From contig CAXKVV010001510.1 in the NCBI GenBank assembly GCA_964058805.1, forward strand, positions 1-33,732: a stretch of 33,732 nt of DNA. The letters are read 5' to 3'. Source of the stretch: Schoenoplectus triqueter (taxonomy: Eukaryota; Streptophyta; Magnoliopsida; Poales; Cyperaceae). Shown piece after piece: positions 20,472 to 31,129 of the stretch; the first letter of the stretch is position 1, and every line of letters starts with the position of its first letter. A model generated the notes under the pieces. The model saw only the letters and a program-made list of their open reading frames with translations. It did no database searches and was not told the origin of the DNA. Both the position numbers and the translations under genes were made by a program.

Positions 20472-21628
20472 ATGATGGCCTTAGACAATTCTTTTCTTTC
20501 TTCTCACTATTCCTTGCTTGATTGGGATCAACTCTCCTTTGGTGTTTCTGACATTCATGACATCATATCCTCCGGTGAGATCAAGATCCTTTCTTCTCTT
20601 ATTTTCCCCATCTCTCTGCTGCAGCATGAGCTTTCAATTTAGCATATTCAATCTGTTTTATTTTCTTTTACTTTTCATGTTGAAAATTGAATCTTTGTTG
20701 AATAATTAGGTATGGAATCTTCGTCATCCTCTGATGCATCAATTGGGTGTTTGCAAGACACGGTCACAGACTCAACTGAGAGTGGTAAAAGAAGAAGAAA
20801 GGAATTGTCTTTTCTTAATGAACCGGACATGGCCGATTACGAAGACCTGCATTATCTTTTTCAGGTAAGTAGTCTAATTAGTAATTCATAATCCTGACTA
20901 AATTATAAGCATTTTGTGGGTTACAATGACTCGTGCATATAATGCAGGATTTTTGGGATTCAAGTCCAATTGATCCACCAAACATTCTGAATTGCGTTAC
21001 TCGAGAAAGCACAGTTGCCTCAGGTGAAATTTGGACTGCAAATTTCTTACCTTAATAGTTGATACAATATTTTCTTTTACTAACTTTTTTGCTCCTACTT
21101 TCAAACTACAGATGACCCTGTACCCACTGCGTTCTTAGAAAGCCCCAGTTTGCCCTCACAAACAGCACCAGATCATAATGCAGAGATAAATAGAACAGAA
21201 TCACACAATCTGAGTGCTGGCTTGAAACCATCGACTCCATCATTTACGCATAAGTTCCTCATGTTGTCACCTAAAGGTATTCTCCAAAAACAATACTCCA
21301 ATTAATCCATCATTGTTTCTATGTACTCTATTATGGAACTTTGTTGTAATCATATGTAGGCCATAAGAGAAAACGGTCGATCAGCGTGGTACACCCATTC
21401 GTGGCAGTGAAACCGGCTGGATTAGAAGGAGACGTGACGCTTGAAGACATAAATCAGAAAATTCTCATGAGACCAGCTCGACCAGTCCCGCACCCAGTCG
21501 GGGAATTCGCATGTGCTCCCACCGTGTCATTTGGCGGGCCCGGCTTGTCAGGAAAGTCAGTCGTCAGTCTCATGAGGATTCAAACTCGAGGGGCAGGCAG
21601 TATTACAATTATGAGAACAAAAGGTTGA
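20472..21628 (+). CDS. XRI1: XRI1-like protein (X-ray induced transcript 1 family), five exons
   Basis: Coding exons are 20472-20574, 20710-20864, 20948-21023, 21112-21276 and 21360-21628. All are GT-AG and in phase, giving 255 aa. The N-terminal part has YSLLDWDQLSFGVSDIHDII, then a Ser-rich stretch and a basic cluster KRRRK (61-65). The middle carries DYEDLHYLFQDFWDS. The C-terminal block, the most family-specific part, holds HKRKRS (168-173), HPFVAVKPAGLEGDVTL (178-194), DINQKILMRPARPVPHPVG (196-214) and GPGLSGKSVVSL, ending in an SITIMRTKG-type terminus. The two basic clusters suggest nuclear location. In Arabidopsis the founding member is induced by ionising radiation and is needed for meiosis and pollen development; the molecular activity is not defined by any known catalytic motif. 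Assignment rests on recognition of the C-terminal block. The start is the first of two adjacent ATG codons; the second would remove one residue. Confidence 0.82.
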
Positions 21629-21639
21629 AAACCCCCTTT

Positions 21640-23330
21640 GTGCTGAGGTGGTGGTGTGAATTATGGCCATGTACTTGCATCTTCCTTTTTTCACTCTCTC
21701 TGTATATATATCTTTTTTACGGGCAATTGTGTATAATCCTCCAATTTTCAGTTTATAGATGTGAACGTGTATTAGGGTAATAGTGTGTGAATTATGACTT
21801 GTACTTTTTTTCATCTTTTGTAATTTTGGACGTATATATTAATTATTGACGTCTTAATGAATGTATATATACAAAGTTTTTGTTTATATATACCGTTTGA
21901 TCGGATTCGTTCACAATTGTTAACTAAATTAACAATCTTTATAATGATTTTTCAAACAAATTCAAAATAATTTTTAAAATCATCTTAAAAATGAAAGAGA
22001 TATATATATATATAAAAACTATAAATTATTTGTATTTCAAATTTCATACAACATAAGTTTAGTTTGTTATTACACTTAAGAACACTAATTTGGATCATCC
22101 TAGATTTTATTTACTTTTGATCGTCTTTAATAAAGTATGAAATAGTATATAAATAGCAAGCAATTTGAAGCACAATCACTGTATGAGTTCAAGAATATAT
22201 CTATTATTTTTTTCAATATTATTTTGAATTTATTTCAAAAAAATGTTCTTAATATTGTCAAGATAACAATTAATAATTCTTGTTACTTTAACGGATAGCG
22301 TTCATGTAATTCTCTTTTACGAAATTTCAAACTGACACATGTCAGTTTGAAATTTAAGGAGTTCTTCTTCAGAAGAAATTTCGGCCACATCGAAAATTTC
22401 AAAAGAGAAATAAAAAGACCTTCACCTGTAGCTTTAATTGCCCATCTAAAAACGGCTTCAAAATTTTAATAGGTTTTATTGAAATTAAGGAGGAGAGGTT
22501 TGTTAGTTGAAAAGTGTAAGATAATTTAAATGCGGATTCTATTGGGTTGTTGCTTTGGGAATAAAGAAGCTGTTACAAAAAAAGGTGGTGGCTCTAGACA
22601 AGACAAACTCGTATGTATAAATTAACAGAAGCAGCATCTGTTTCTATTCCATCCTGCTTGGCCCACTTCAACTCCTCTTTTTTGTTTTTTAACTCAAGTA
22701 ATTTTTTCCTGAATTGAAAGATAATTGTGGGTTTCACTTCATTTTTACTGCAAATATGTAGTAAATCTTCAACTACCAGGATTTTCTCATGGGAGTAAGA
22801 AAGATGGCAGCACCTGACATGATTTTCTCCGTGAATGTGAACATAGACATTGTCATTGTTAAGTTGCTATCATGGCATCTCCTTTTGCTCGGGATATATA
22901 AATTTTCTAGAATATATTTGTTGTCAATATGATGTTGTACCATTCAATGCTGCAAGACTATTTCTTTTCATGTGAAAACAAAAAGAAATGAAAAAGCAGG
23001 TCCCAGATTAACCGCATTTCACAGAGAGATAATTCTCTTGCATGTGAAAAAGTTAAAATACAGTGTCGTTTTATATAGTTCTAATGCAAGAGATTTTTAA
23101 CAAGAATGGTGAAAAACTATAAATTCAAATGGAAAGAAGGAAAGCAGAAGACAAGACAAGAATTAAGCAAAAATAAATGCAACCTTTTTTCTGGAGCCTG
23201 TTGACGTTTCGGCCCAATTCCAAAAGTGGGCCTGCCTTTGTCTCTGTATATCTGATATTCTGATTCGATTGAGAGTCCAGATTCTATGTGGCATCTTCCA
23301 ACGTATTCCAATATCCGATGGTGCTACGGA
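21640..23330. other. Intergenic region between the XRI1-like gene and the MITE
   Basis: It holds the 3' untranslated region of the XRI1-like gene (several degenerate poly(A)-type words around 21850-21880) and the hairpin cluster at 22311-22411. No gene was recognised in the rest. Confidence 0.5.
22311..22411. repeat. Compact multi-hairpin sequence
   Basis: The core is a perfect inverted repeat with 16-base arms (AAATTTCAAACTGACA at 22322-22337 and its exact complement at 22340-22355) separated by two bases. It is followed by a small TTCTTC/GAAGAA palindrome and by a weaker GAAATTTCG / CGAAAATTTC pair. The outer segments TCTCTTTTACGAAATTTC and, on the minus strand, TCTCTTTTGAAATTTTC also pair, so the whole 100 bases can form a branched fold. 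It may be a very short MITE or an extruding cruciform. Confidence 0.75.
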
Positions 23331-23339
23331 TTAATAAAA
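23331..23339. repeat. Target duplication, left copy (9 bp)
   Basis: TTAATAAAA abuts the left terminus of the MITE and is repeated exactly at 23732-23740. The sequence is A/T-only, so the match is a little less informative than a mixed one. Confidence 0.75.
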
Positions 23340-23731
23340 GAGCGGGGATCCATTGACAATGAATTATTTTGACAATCTTGATATTGGACTTCTAAATAAA
23401 TATAAAAAAAATAAAAATAAAAAAAGTTGATAGATGTATTTTTTTACCTTTAGATTGATGGTCATTCAAATTTCATACAATTTCATTATCGTTTAATAGT
23501 CCATCAAAAATCGTTAAATTGGAAGCGTTGCAAATTGCATGAAAATTTAATAATCTTTGATGGACTATCAAACGATAATGAAATTATATGAAATTTGAAT
23601 GCCTATCAATCTAAAAATAGAAGAACACATATATAAACTTTTTTTTTTCATTTTTAAGATCTTTTTTATATTTATTTAGAGATTCATTGTTAAATTTATC
23701 AAAATAACCCATTGTCAACCGATCCCTTCTC
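23340..23731. mobile_element. Mutator-type MITE, complete, 392 bp
   Basis: The left end is GAGCGGGGATCCATTGACAA and the right end on the minus strand is GAGAAGGGATCGGTTGACAA. Both continue TG--TTATTTTGA and later CTCTAAATAAATATAAAAAA. The inner halves also pair (CATTATCGTTTAATAGTCCA against TGGACTATCAAACGATAATG), making one long hairpin. An exact 9-bp target duplication flanks it, as expected for Mutator-like transposition. No coding capacity. Related copies: 8820-9096, 25365-25703 and a fragment at 19600-19720. Confidence 0.87.
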
Positions 23732-23740
23732 TTAATAAAA
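23732..23740. repeat. Target duplication, right copy (9 bp)
   Basis: TTAATAAAA, identical to 23331-23339. Confidence 0.75.
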
Positions 23741-25364
23741 AAAAAGGTGCTTAAAAGTTGAAGGGATTCGTATTTCGTAAAGATCTTAAGTCCTTAAAAT
23801 TTTCTAATACCCATTGAAACCCACATTTCCGAACAGATCCCATGGGTATGGGCTCTATAAATGATACTTTGTGGGTTTTCCATCCAACGGGTTAGTGTTT
23901 GGGAAAAAAAATCAAGTTCAACTCAATTTTTTTTCCCACGGTGTCATATTCATTATTTTTCTTTTCTTTTTTGGATTTGAATAAGTACAATTTGTCCAAA
24001 CTCATCTAAAAAAATAACGGTGAACACCATTAAAAAAAAACCCATCAATTAAAAGTCCCAACAAATTTTCAGCTGATCCCAATACTGCCGAAGAGGGCCT
24101 TAGTGAGGTAAGGTGATGGGATTGATGGCATGCATCCACACTATTTATTTAATGGGAAGGATGAGAGTTAAGTTTTAAAATTTTATAAATATTTACAAAA
24201 ATATTTAGTTAAATTTCGAATCTGTCCACGTGAAGATTATCTTTTGCCAAGAGACACAAAAATTAATTTCATCCATCCACACTATTTGAATTTATTTGTT
24301 CGTTATAAAACCATCACCTTACCTAAAGATAATTCATGTTTTGTCTATATACTTCAGATATTTCATGTTAGCAATCTCCGAACGAACTTAAACACCGATA
24401 AATTCTCCAAATCAGGGAACCGAAATTGGAATTTTCCTATTCAAATGATTTAAGATTGTTTTGTACCGTAATGCAAGCAGACCTGACGACCCCTAACATG
24501 GGGTATATATACAAGTATACAACTCTATGCACCAGTCCCTATCATCTATGGTCCCCTTCATTCACTTCACATGGTTAGGTTATTTTCAGTTTTAGTAAGC
24601 CGAATTTACATTGGTAAATCTTCGGAATCTGCTTGGTTTGGTCATTGGTGTGTGGTGTCCAAATTTTGGTTTAGATTTTTTTTCTATAGTTGAAAATTGA
24701 ATAAATTGAATATGATCACCAGACAGATATATTAATCGGTATTATTTCATAATTGTAATACAATAATCAATAATATGCATGTTTATTTAGTTGCAATATG
24801 GTGCATATAACAATATATTATTAACATATTGTTTTTTTAGTAGCAAGCAATTGTTTGCTAGATTACTTTTATTAACATATTATTGCTTACAAGTTTTAAT
24901 ATTTACTCCTTTTTTGTATGGATCTATTAAATTCAATATTAATTATTATGAATTTTATTTATTCTTTTATCAGTGCTCAAGATTTATATTTGAAAAATCA
25001 ACGACTGTAGTGGTGATTGGTGAATCACACCATAAGTAAAATTACAAGATAAAACATAGAAGACGACTCATCTTAAAGCATTTATATTTATTATTTAACA
25101 TCGGCTCAGCTTGCAGATCTATTGTCCAATTCAGCTAATCGTTGATTTAGATCAGTCCCTTGAACTTTCGATTTAACCTAATTTCCTGCGGCTTTTAGAC
25201 TTTACATTCATTATATATATGGTATATACGTACCTCATAAAACTGTACATGCAAGGTCCTAAAAGGTTATTTTTTCTATCTAATTTTTGAAATACAGTCG
25301 GATCATAAATTGAAAATGAGGGTCTCATTCATGGGGAATGGTATGCATATGGCTATCTATACAA
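23741..25364. other. Intergenic region, nothing recognised
   Basis: Only short frames without similarity are present (24244-24453, 24791-25039). A TATATATA at 24504-24511 has promoter-like context but no gene follows it. Confidence 0.5.
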
Positions 25365-25703
25365 TTTTGACAACGGATCTTCAAATGAATATGAAAAAAA
25401 TAGAAAAAAAATTATTGATATATTTTTTTTTATTTATAGATTGATGGTGATTCCAATTTCATATAATTTTATTTTTGTTTGATAGTCCATCAAAGATAGT
25501 TAAATTAAAACAGTTGTAAATTATATAATTTTTTGATGGACTATCCAACAATAATGAATTTGCATGAAATTTAAATCATTATCAATCTATAAGCAAAATA
25601 ATATATCTATAAATTTTATTTTAATTTTAAAAAAAATCATATTTATTTAAAAATTCATTGTCAAGATTAACAAGATAATCCGTTATCAAATGATCCCTTC
25701 CTT
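25365..25703. mobile_element. Mutator-type MITE family member, left end lost
   Basis: The right end on the minus strand reads GAAGGGATCATTTGATAACG, matching the terminus of 23340-23731 (GAGAAGGGATCGGTTGACAA) with changes. The centre again pairs with itself (TTTGATAGTCCATCAAA against TTTTGATGGACTATCCAAC). The left terminus is diverged or missing: it starts near TGACAACGGATCTTCAAATG. No target duplication was found. Confidence 0.7.
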
Positions 25704-26278
25704 TTAATTGATGGTACTAGTTAACAAAAATAAAAAAGTATTTTTTGAGATAAAGAAAGAGATCTAAATCATTCAGTAAATAAAAGATCTCCATACAAAT
25801 TTAAAGAAGATAGAAGTATTGAAAGGTGTTGCCAATTTAGAGGCACTAATAAGTCAACACTATTAAGTTCTACACAGCAGAGTTAAACTACGCATCATAT
25901 AGGACGTATTGCGCTTGTGCCTTTTACACATGCTAATGATGATCTACCCATGCTAATGATAAATCTATTTGAGAGAGGGGGAACATAGATAGGAAATAAA
26001 GTTGACTTGTGTGTGCCCCTGAAAAGATTTCAGGATCTAAATTAAAGTGCCAAGCCTAGTCTACTATGTTAACTCCATAATTTACGGACCAGCAAATGCA
26101 GTGCTAATTAGATGCTCTATTGGATCATTTTCAAACTCTGCTTATCTGTTGTACTCTCTCTTGTAAAAGTTATAGGAAATTTCTTTTTAACAATAAAAAA
26201 AATAAGAATGTCGATGAGTATATATTTGGATGAGTGATACTTTTTTTTCATATGAACAGAACCGGGTCGGCTATAAAC

Positions 26279-26706
26279 TGTTAGAAATATAAATCTAATT
26301 GGTGTTCTATTTTTTAAGGGCTTCCGAATTTATTCTGGGTATATGAGTTATGGATTTAAAGATCTTGGAGTCTAGATTTTAATGGTTCAAGTTTTTTCAA
26401 ATCAATTAAAGTTTTCTAGAAAAAAATGGAGTTTTTTAGAGAAAACTGATTATTTAAATGGAGATATGTTAGATTTGACTAGGAGATTTAATTTTCTGTT
26501 TTTCTTATTTATTATGAATTTTGGAGTTTTCTTGTGATATTTAGCTCTATAAAAGAAGTCGTAATATGTTATTTTTAAGAGGATATAAGAGAGATAATAC
26601 TAAGAAAATTATTAAGAGTATATCATAGGAAAAAAAAACTTATTCTTTCCTCCATATTTTCTCTACCTCCAAACAAATTACTTCCATTATTAAAACACAT
26701 TCAACA
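26279..26706 (+). mobile_element. Probable solo LTR (Copia-like)
   Basis: The segment starts TGTTAGAAATATAAATCTAA and ends CACATTCAACA, so it has the TG...CA ends and the short inverted TGTT/AACA expected of an LTR. A promoter-like CTCTATAAAAG lies two-thirds along, followed by AGAGATAATACTAAG. The flanks are TAAAC and AAAAC, four of five matching, the length of an LTR-element duplication. No internal retrotransposon sequence or second LTR is in the window. Confidence 0.5.
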
Positions 26707-26710
26707 AAAA

Positions 26711-27480
26711 CGTGTTGTAATAAACTAATGAATAATTTGTATGCATGATCTTCATGGCTAATTAGGTGCTCTAATGATTTCAGAAGAATATTACGGTATG
26801 TAATGATGGCAAAACCTAGACGTAGAATACAGAAATCACAGAATTAATTAGGTAGAACCTGTTCTTTATTAAATATTTAGATCTGTATCCTCTAAGCAAA
26901 AGTCAATACATAGTACTGAGAGTACTTACCAGTAAGCAAAAGTCAAAAAGATAAATTGAACAAAAAGGCAACAACTATAGGCTGGTCCAACAGCATCATA
27001 ACCAACTCATTATTCAAACCCATATCTATTTTACTCTTCCTCTTCTTGTCACCCACTAACCCAAACACAATTTTTGGAGAGAAGAGAGAGAAAGAGAAGA
27101 TAGAGCGAGGGAGAGAAAAGAAGCCACAGTTGCAAGGACTCGGATAACTGACAGATCAATGTATTGATTTTGGAAATGAAAGATGTTCGTTCGTTTCGTT
27201 TCATGCAAAACGAAATCATTGCTTCCTCTCCTCAAGCTACATGTGTATGCGCATGCATGCCACAATTCATGACACCTCAAAACAATAGAAACTAAAAGAA
27301 AAGAGGAAAGAAACAAAAATACCTTTATTTTGCGGTTGTCGTGTACTCTTCTTGGGCAGGAGTTGCCATATCTGAACAGTCTAAAACTGTAACCAGTAAT
27401 GTCTCGAGCTCACTCCTAGCTAAATTATGAAATATATATGAGAAAATATTTTGTTCCTGAGCCTTTCATCCCGGATAATC
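26711..27480. other. Intergenic region with a purine-rich patch
   Basis: No gene was recognised. A GA-rich stretch (about 27077-27125) follows a C/T-rich one. Opposing frames across it (26956-27147 and 27056-27316) have no recognisable similarity. Confidence 0.45.
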
Positions 27481-27488
27481 CCTCACGT
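27481..27488. repeat. Target duplication, left copy (8 bp)
   Basis: CCTCACGT, repeated exactly at 27652-27659 around the short MITE. Confidence 0.88.
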
Positions 27489-27651
27489 CAGTAGCGGAGC
27501 TTGCCTCCATATTTTGAATTTGAAGGGGGCCAACTATTATAATTATTGATATTAATACAATTTTTAACCATAAAAGAAAAGATTTTATATAAATTTTTGA
27601 ATTACAAGGGAGGGTCATAGCCCATTTTCTTTCTACAAAGCTCCACCACTG
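27489..27651. mobile_element. hAT-type MITE, 163 bp
   Basis: The ends are CAGTAGCGGAGCTT and, on the minus strand, CAGTGGTGGAGCTT (12 of 14 identical), beginning with the CAG of many hAT elements. An exact 8-bp target duplication with mixed composition flanks it, which strongly supports hAT-type insertion. CAGTGGCGGAGC-like ends are common in plant hAT derivatives. The interior is AT-rich and non-coding. Confidence 0.9.
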
Positions 27652-27659
27652 CCTCACGT
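27652..27659. repeat. Target duplication, right copy (8 bp)
   Basis: CCTCACGT, identical to 27481-27488. Confidence 0.88.
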
Positions 27660-29150
27660 ATCAGCCTGTCTCTAGTTGAGCTCCATAGTCTGTTTCGTTT
27701 TGAATTGAGCATGTATAAATTGAGGTTGACAGTTCATATATTATGTTTTCTCTTTCCTCATTTAGATCATGCATATGACCATTTTTTTAATTGTGCGATC
27801 AATTACCTTGCGATCAATTTGCGAGCACCACTGAAAAAAATCTGGTGATTTTCATCTCCATCGTTCTTACTTTTCGTGTTCATGTAATCTCCGGTAACAT
27901 GTAATTTCTGTTAATTTTTGTGAATTTTGAACTGACTTTCGATTAATCAATTCTCTTAAAATCTGATGCATGCTTTAATCAATCGTTCTATCCTTTCAAA
28001 TCGTGAATTTTATTATTTCTTTATTTGATTTAGTTTTGTAATTAATTTTGTCTCATATGCTGATACAAGCTGTTTGACTAATGAATTATGTCATTTTCTT
28101 CTTCGTTTAATCAATTCATTCTTCTTATTGTGTAAATTTCTTTATGTGCAGTGATTTTCTTACTCGATCTCAGTGTTCAGATCGCTTATTAATGCGATAA
28201 TTATAGTTTCTTTAATTTTCTTTTCAATTACTGATATTTATTGTTATTTTATTGATTATATAGATATAATTAAGTAATATGGGAGATTGCTTATTTATAC
28301 ATTCAGATAATCTATTTTATTTATTAATTATGTAGATATAATTATGTAATCAGGCAGATCGCTTATTCATGTTCTTATTTTCTATAGAACAGATATATTT
28401 AATTATCTATAAAAGATATTTAAATACTTGTAACTTAAATTAAAATATTTAGAACTGATAGTTAATTACCTATAAATGATATTTAGAACTGATAGTTAAT
28501 TATCTACAAATGATATTTAAATATATATATATATAATATAAATTTAAATACTTAATACTGATAGTTAATTACATAGGATAAATATTTAGATAACTATAAT
28601 ATATTTAAATACTTCCTGTGTAATTTTGTTCATATTTTTTTTGTACTGTGTTGATGGATATTATTGTTGCACCCGCTATTATAGCTGACAATAAAAATCC
28701 AAGGATGTTGAGATATTGATTAGAATGTTGTTAAATGTTGTGATTAGAACGTTGAGATGTTGAAATATTTGATGTTGTAATATGTGATTTATATTTTGTT
28801 ATTGAAATATGTTTTAAAGTTGTTTAGTTGATTTATGGGAAAATATTATTTTTGTGATGTTTTAATTTTATTTTTCACATCACAAGAAATCTAAATACGT
28901 ATAAAAAATATTTAAATACTCATAATACGTATCTAAATATCTAAATAAGTAAATCATTCAATTATAATTAAGAAATCTAAATACCTATATAATAGATAAT
29001 TAAATACGCATAACACATATCTCAATAACTAACATAAGTAAATCACCTTATATAATATAGAAATCTAAATACCTAGAAAATTTATTTAAATACTACTAAT
29101 TTTATATATAAATACCTGAACAATATGATTATATACAACACGCTAGCACT
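27660..29150. other. AT-rich intergenic region with degenerate tandem words
   Basis: No gene was recognised. From about 28380 to 28620 the words CTGATAGTTAATTA, GATATTTAAATA and TATAAATGATATTTA recur. From about 28890 to 29110 AAATCTAAATAC, ATTTAAATAC and CTAAATA recur. The two blocks resemble a decayed repeat array rather than coding sequence. Confidence 0.5.
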
Positions 29151-29171
29151 TTATCGCGTGGACTTGCACAC

Positions 29172-29357
29172 ATGAGCTTGGCGTATTGGAAATTGTCATG
29201 TGGGCTTTGCACAGATGGGCTTTACTCGGCGGAAGAAAAATCACATGCGCGTGATGCTTTAGCGATATTTCCTAAAAAGGAAAGTTCATTAAGCGCAGTT
29301 CAGCGAAACTTTTCCAAAAATAAAAAGTCCTTTATGGAGGGATTTTTTGAGGATTAA
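29172..29357 (+). other. 61-residue open frame in a less AT-rich island, unrecognised
   Basis: The frame starts MSLAYWKLSCGLCTDG and ends in a GFFED-type terminus. I do not recognise it. The surrounding 29146-29360 is distinctly richer in G and C than its neighbours and contains TTATCGCGTGGACTTG and CACATGCGCGTGATGC. It may be part of a transposon (for example LTR or terminal sequence) rather than a gene. No splice continuation is evident. Confidence 0.2.
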
Positions 29358-29576
29358 CATTGAGATACTGTTAGTCGCTTCCAATATATATAAACCCCAA
29401 TGATATATTACCGAGCCTTATTGCAAAAATAACAAACATTCGGATTCTGAAAAAAATTCAAATATTGGTATATTATATTTTGTCCTATAACAGGCGGAGC
29501 TCAGTGAGAACCGGAGGGGATCGGGCCCAAAATTTTAAAAATTAATATATCTGTTAAAAAATGAGTAAAGATACTT

Positions 29577-29705
29577 AGCTTAAGCTCACGGAGGCTTTTC
29601 GTGATCTTAACTCAAAATTTATATCAAATCATCTCCAAATTTTAATTTTTCACTCTTATTAAATTTTTCCTATTGAAATCTTATGGGGTACAAAATTATG
29701 GTGCT
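29577..29705 (+). mobile_element. Single arm of a foldback MITE (family of 15902-16287)
   Basis: It contains CTCACGGAGG, CTTAACTCAAAATTTATATC, CCAAATTTTAATTTTTCACT and GAAATCTTATGGGGTACAAA. The corresponding words in the left arm at 15902-16060 are CTCCTCCGTA, TTAACTCAAAAAATATATC, TAAATTTTGATTTATCATT and AAATCTTATGAAGTACAAA. No second arm follows, so the element is truncated. Confidence 0.6.
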
Positions 29706-29799
29706 TCATGAAGTTTTATTTTTTTTTGCTTCATCAGTTTGAACCGTCAGATTTTATTTTAGATCTGTTCGGATCCAATCGCTAATCAGCGATAATTTT

Positions 29800-30568
29800 G
29801 AAATTCTGGTTCAGCGGTCGCTTGTTTCGTGAAAAAAAACCGAGCCCTTTATCGCATCTTCGCTCCTCTGGAGAGATAAACCCTAAACTCATTCATCGTA
29901 CCTATGTGCCTCCGTATTTTTACTTTTGACGATTTCAAGCGATTTCGAGCTTCCACTCGGTATTTCACAGGTATATTTTTTGGCGATTTCATAATGCAAT
30001 TTCCTTATATGCTATGTAATTTCTCGAGTCCACTCGGTTTGGTTTGTCTTCGACGATAATATGAGATTGTACTACAATTTCATTATGTGAAGGGGCTTAC
30101 ACCATACTAGGTGACATCTGGCCCTTTATAATACGATTTCAAAATAAAAAAGTCTAGCTATTTCTTTTACATCAATTTGTCCGATTCTTGTCAGATTTCT
30201 TTACTAATTACTGTGACAAATTGGGTTTCGGTAGATGACTCTAGAACTATGATTGTAAGAGCCTGGTTGAGCCCCATTAATTAGGCAAAAAGTGGACCAG
30301 TGGAATTTATAATTTATTTCTTCATGATTTGTTTCTTTTTGTATTTGTCATAGAATTTATGATTTTGTTGTTGTGGATCAGTTTACCAGTGGTGGTATTA
30401 TGGCAGTAGACCAGTGATGGTAAACTTAGAGTAATAAAAACCTTAATTAGTGTATTTTGGAATCTATTGATTGGTACTAGAAAATTATCTTTGGCACTGA
30501 AAAGTGAAAAGGGATAGTATTTGTGTTGATTATTTTAATTTTCTTTAAGTACATAATAGGAAAAAAAG
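29800..30568 (+). promoter_or_regulatory. Possible 5' leader and leader intron of the GRF zinc-finger gene
   Basis: From about 29870 the sequence looks like a transcribed leader (GAGAGATAAACCCTAAACTC), followed by a good donor TTTCACAG|GTATAT at 29970/29971. Plausible acceptors follow a pyrimidine-rich tract at about 30549 and 30559, just before the start codon. This is inference from splice-site shape and position; no transcript was seen. Confidence 0.3.
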
Positions 30569-30988
30569 ATGAGTCAAAATAGTAGCAGTAGCGGATTGGT
30601 GTCAGATGCAACGAATAGTTATCCTCGTTGTCAAAATTGCAACAAATGCACTGTGCTAAGAGTTTCAGGAACAAAAAAAAATCCAGGAAGAGAGTTCTAC
30701 ACATGCACATATTGTAAACACTGGAATGGTTGGTGTGACGAAATTCATTTCAAACCAATTCATCTAAAGCAAAAGACAGAAGAAATGATAACTAAACTTG
30801 ATGAGATGATCAATAAGATAGATGAAATGAGCAAGATGAATCAGATGACCAAGAAGCTGGAGCGTGAGACGAACAAGAAAGTAGATGAAATGGGCAAAAA
30901 AATGGATGAAATGAGCAAACAAATTAAATTTTTATTGCTATCTGTGTTTATATGTATGATAGTTTTTATAAAAATTGTATTGTTCTAG
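30569..30988 (+). CDS. Small GRF-type zinc-finger protein with coiled coil and C-terminal membrane span
   Basis: An intronless frame of 139 aa. The N-terminal part (about 18-62) carries CQNC (21-24), S-G-T-x-x-NPGREFYTC (33-46), a further Cys at 49 and NGWCDE (53-58). This is the layout of the GRF zinc finger, a small nucleic-acid-binding domain, with Glu inside the usual G-R-x-F. Residues 64-120 are a Lys/Glu/Met-rich repeat (DEM, KKMDEMSKQ), predicted here to be a coiled coil. The last 19 residues (FLLLSVFICMIVFIKIVLF) are a hydrophobic span at the extreme C-terminus, so the protein would be tail-anchored. Small proteins of this build occur in many copies in plant genomes and their role is unknown to me. 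It faces the FAR1/MULE gene with 425 bases between the stop codons. It could be a host gene or an accessory gene of a transposon. Confidence 0.75.
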   Translation: MSQNSSSSGLVSDATNSYPRCQNCNKCTVLRVSGTKKNPGREFYTCTYCKHWNGWCDEIHFKPIHLKQKTEEMITKLDEMINKIDEMSKMNQMTKKLERETNKKVDEMGKKMDEMSKQIKFLLLSVFICMIVFIKIVLF

Positions 30989-31129
30989 GAAGTTGTAAGG
31001 AGTTAATTATGTAGTTGCTTATGATGATTTATAATTTAACATTTTTATGCGCTTGTGCTTTATGTAGTTGTTATTTGCTTGTGCTTAATGTCATATTTCT
31101 ATTGCTATTTGTGTCATTTTAGCATTTTG

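Noticed and set aside
24504..24511. TATATATA with promoter-like context
   Set aside because: No coding sequence follows, and TA runs are frequent in this DNA.
27056..27316. 86-codon minus-strand frame with a Leu/Ser-rich end
   Set aside because: The Leu/Ser-rich end is the complement of a GA-rich low-complexity patch; no recognisable similarity.
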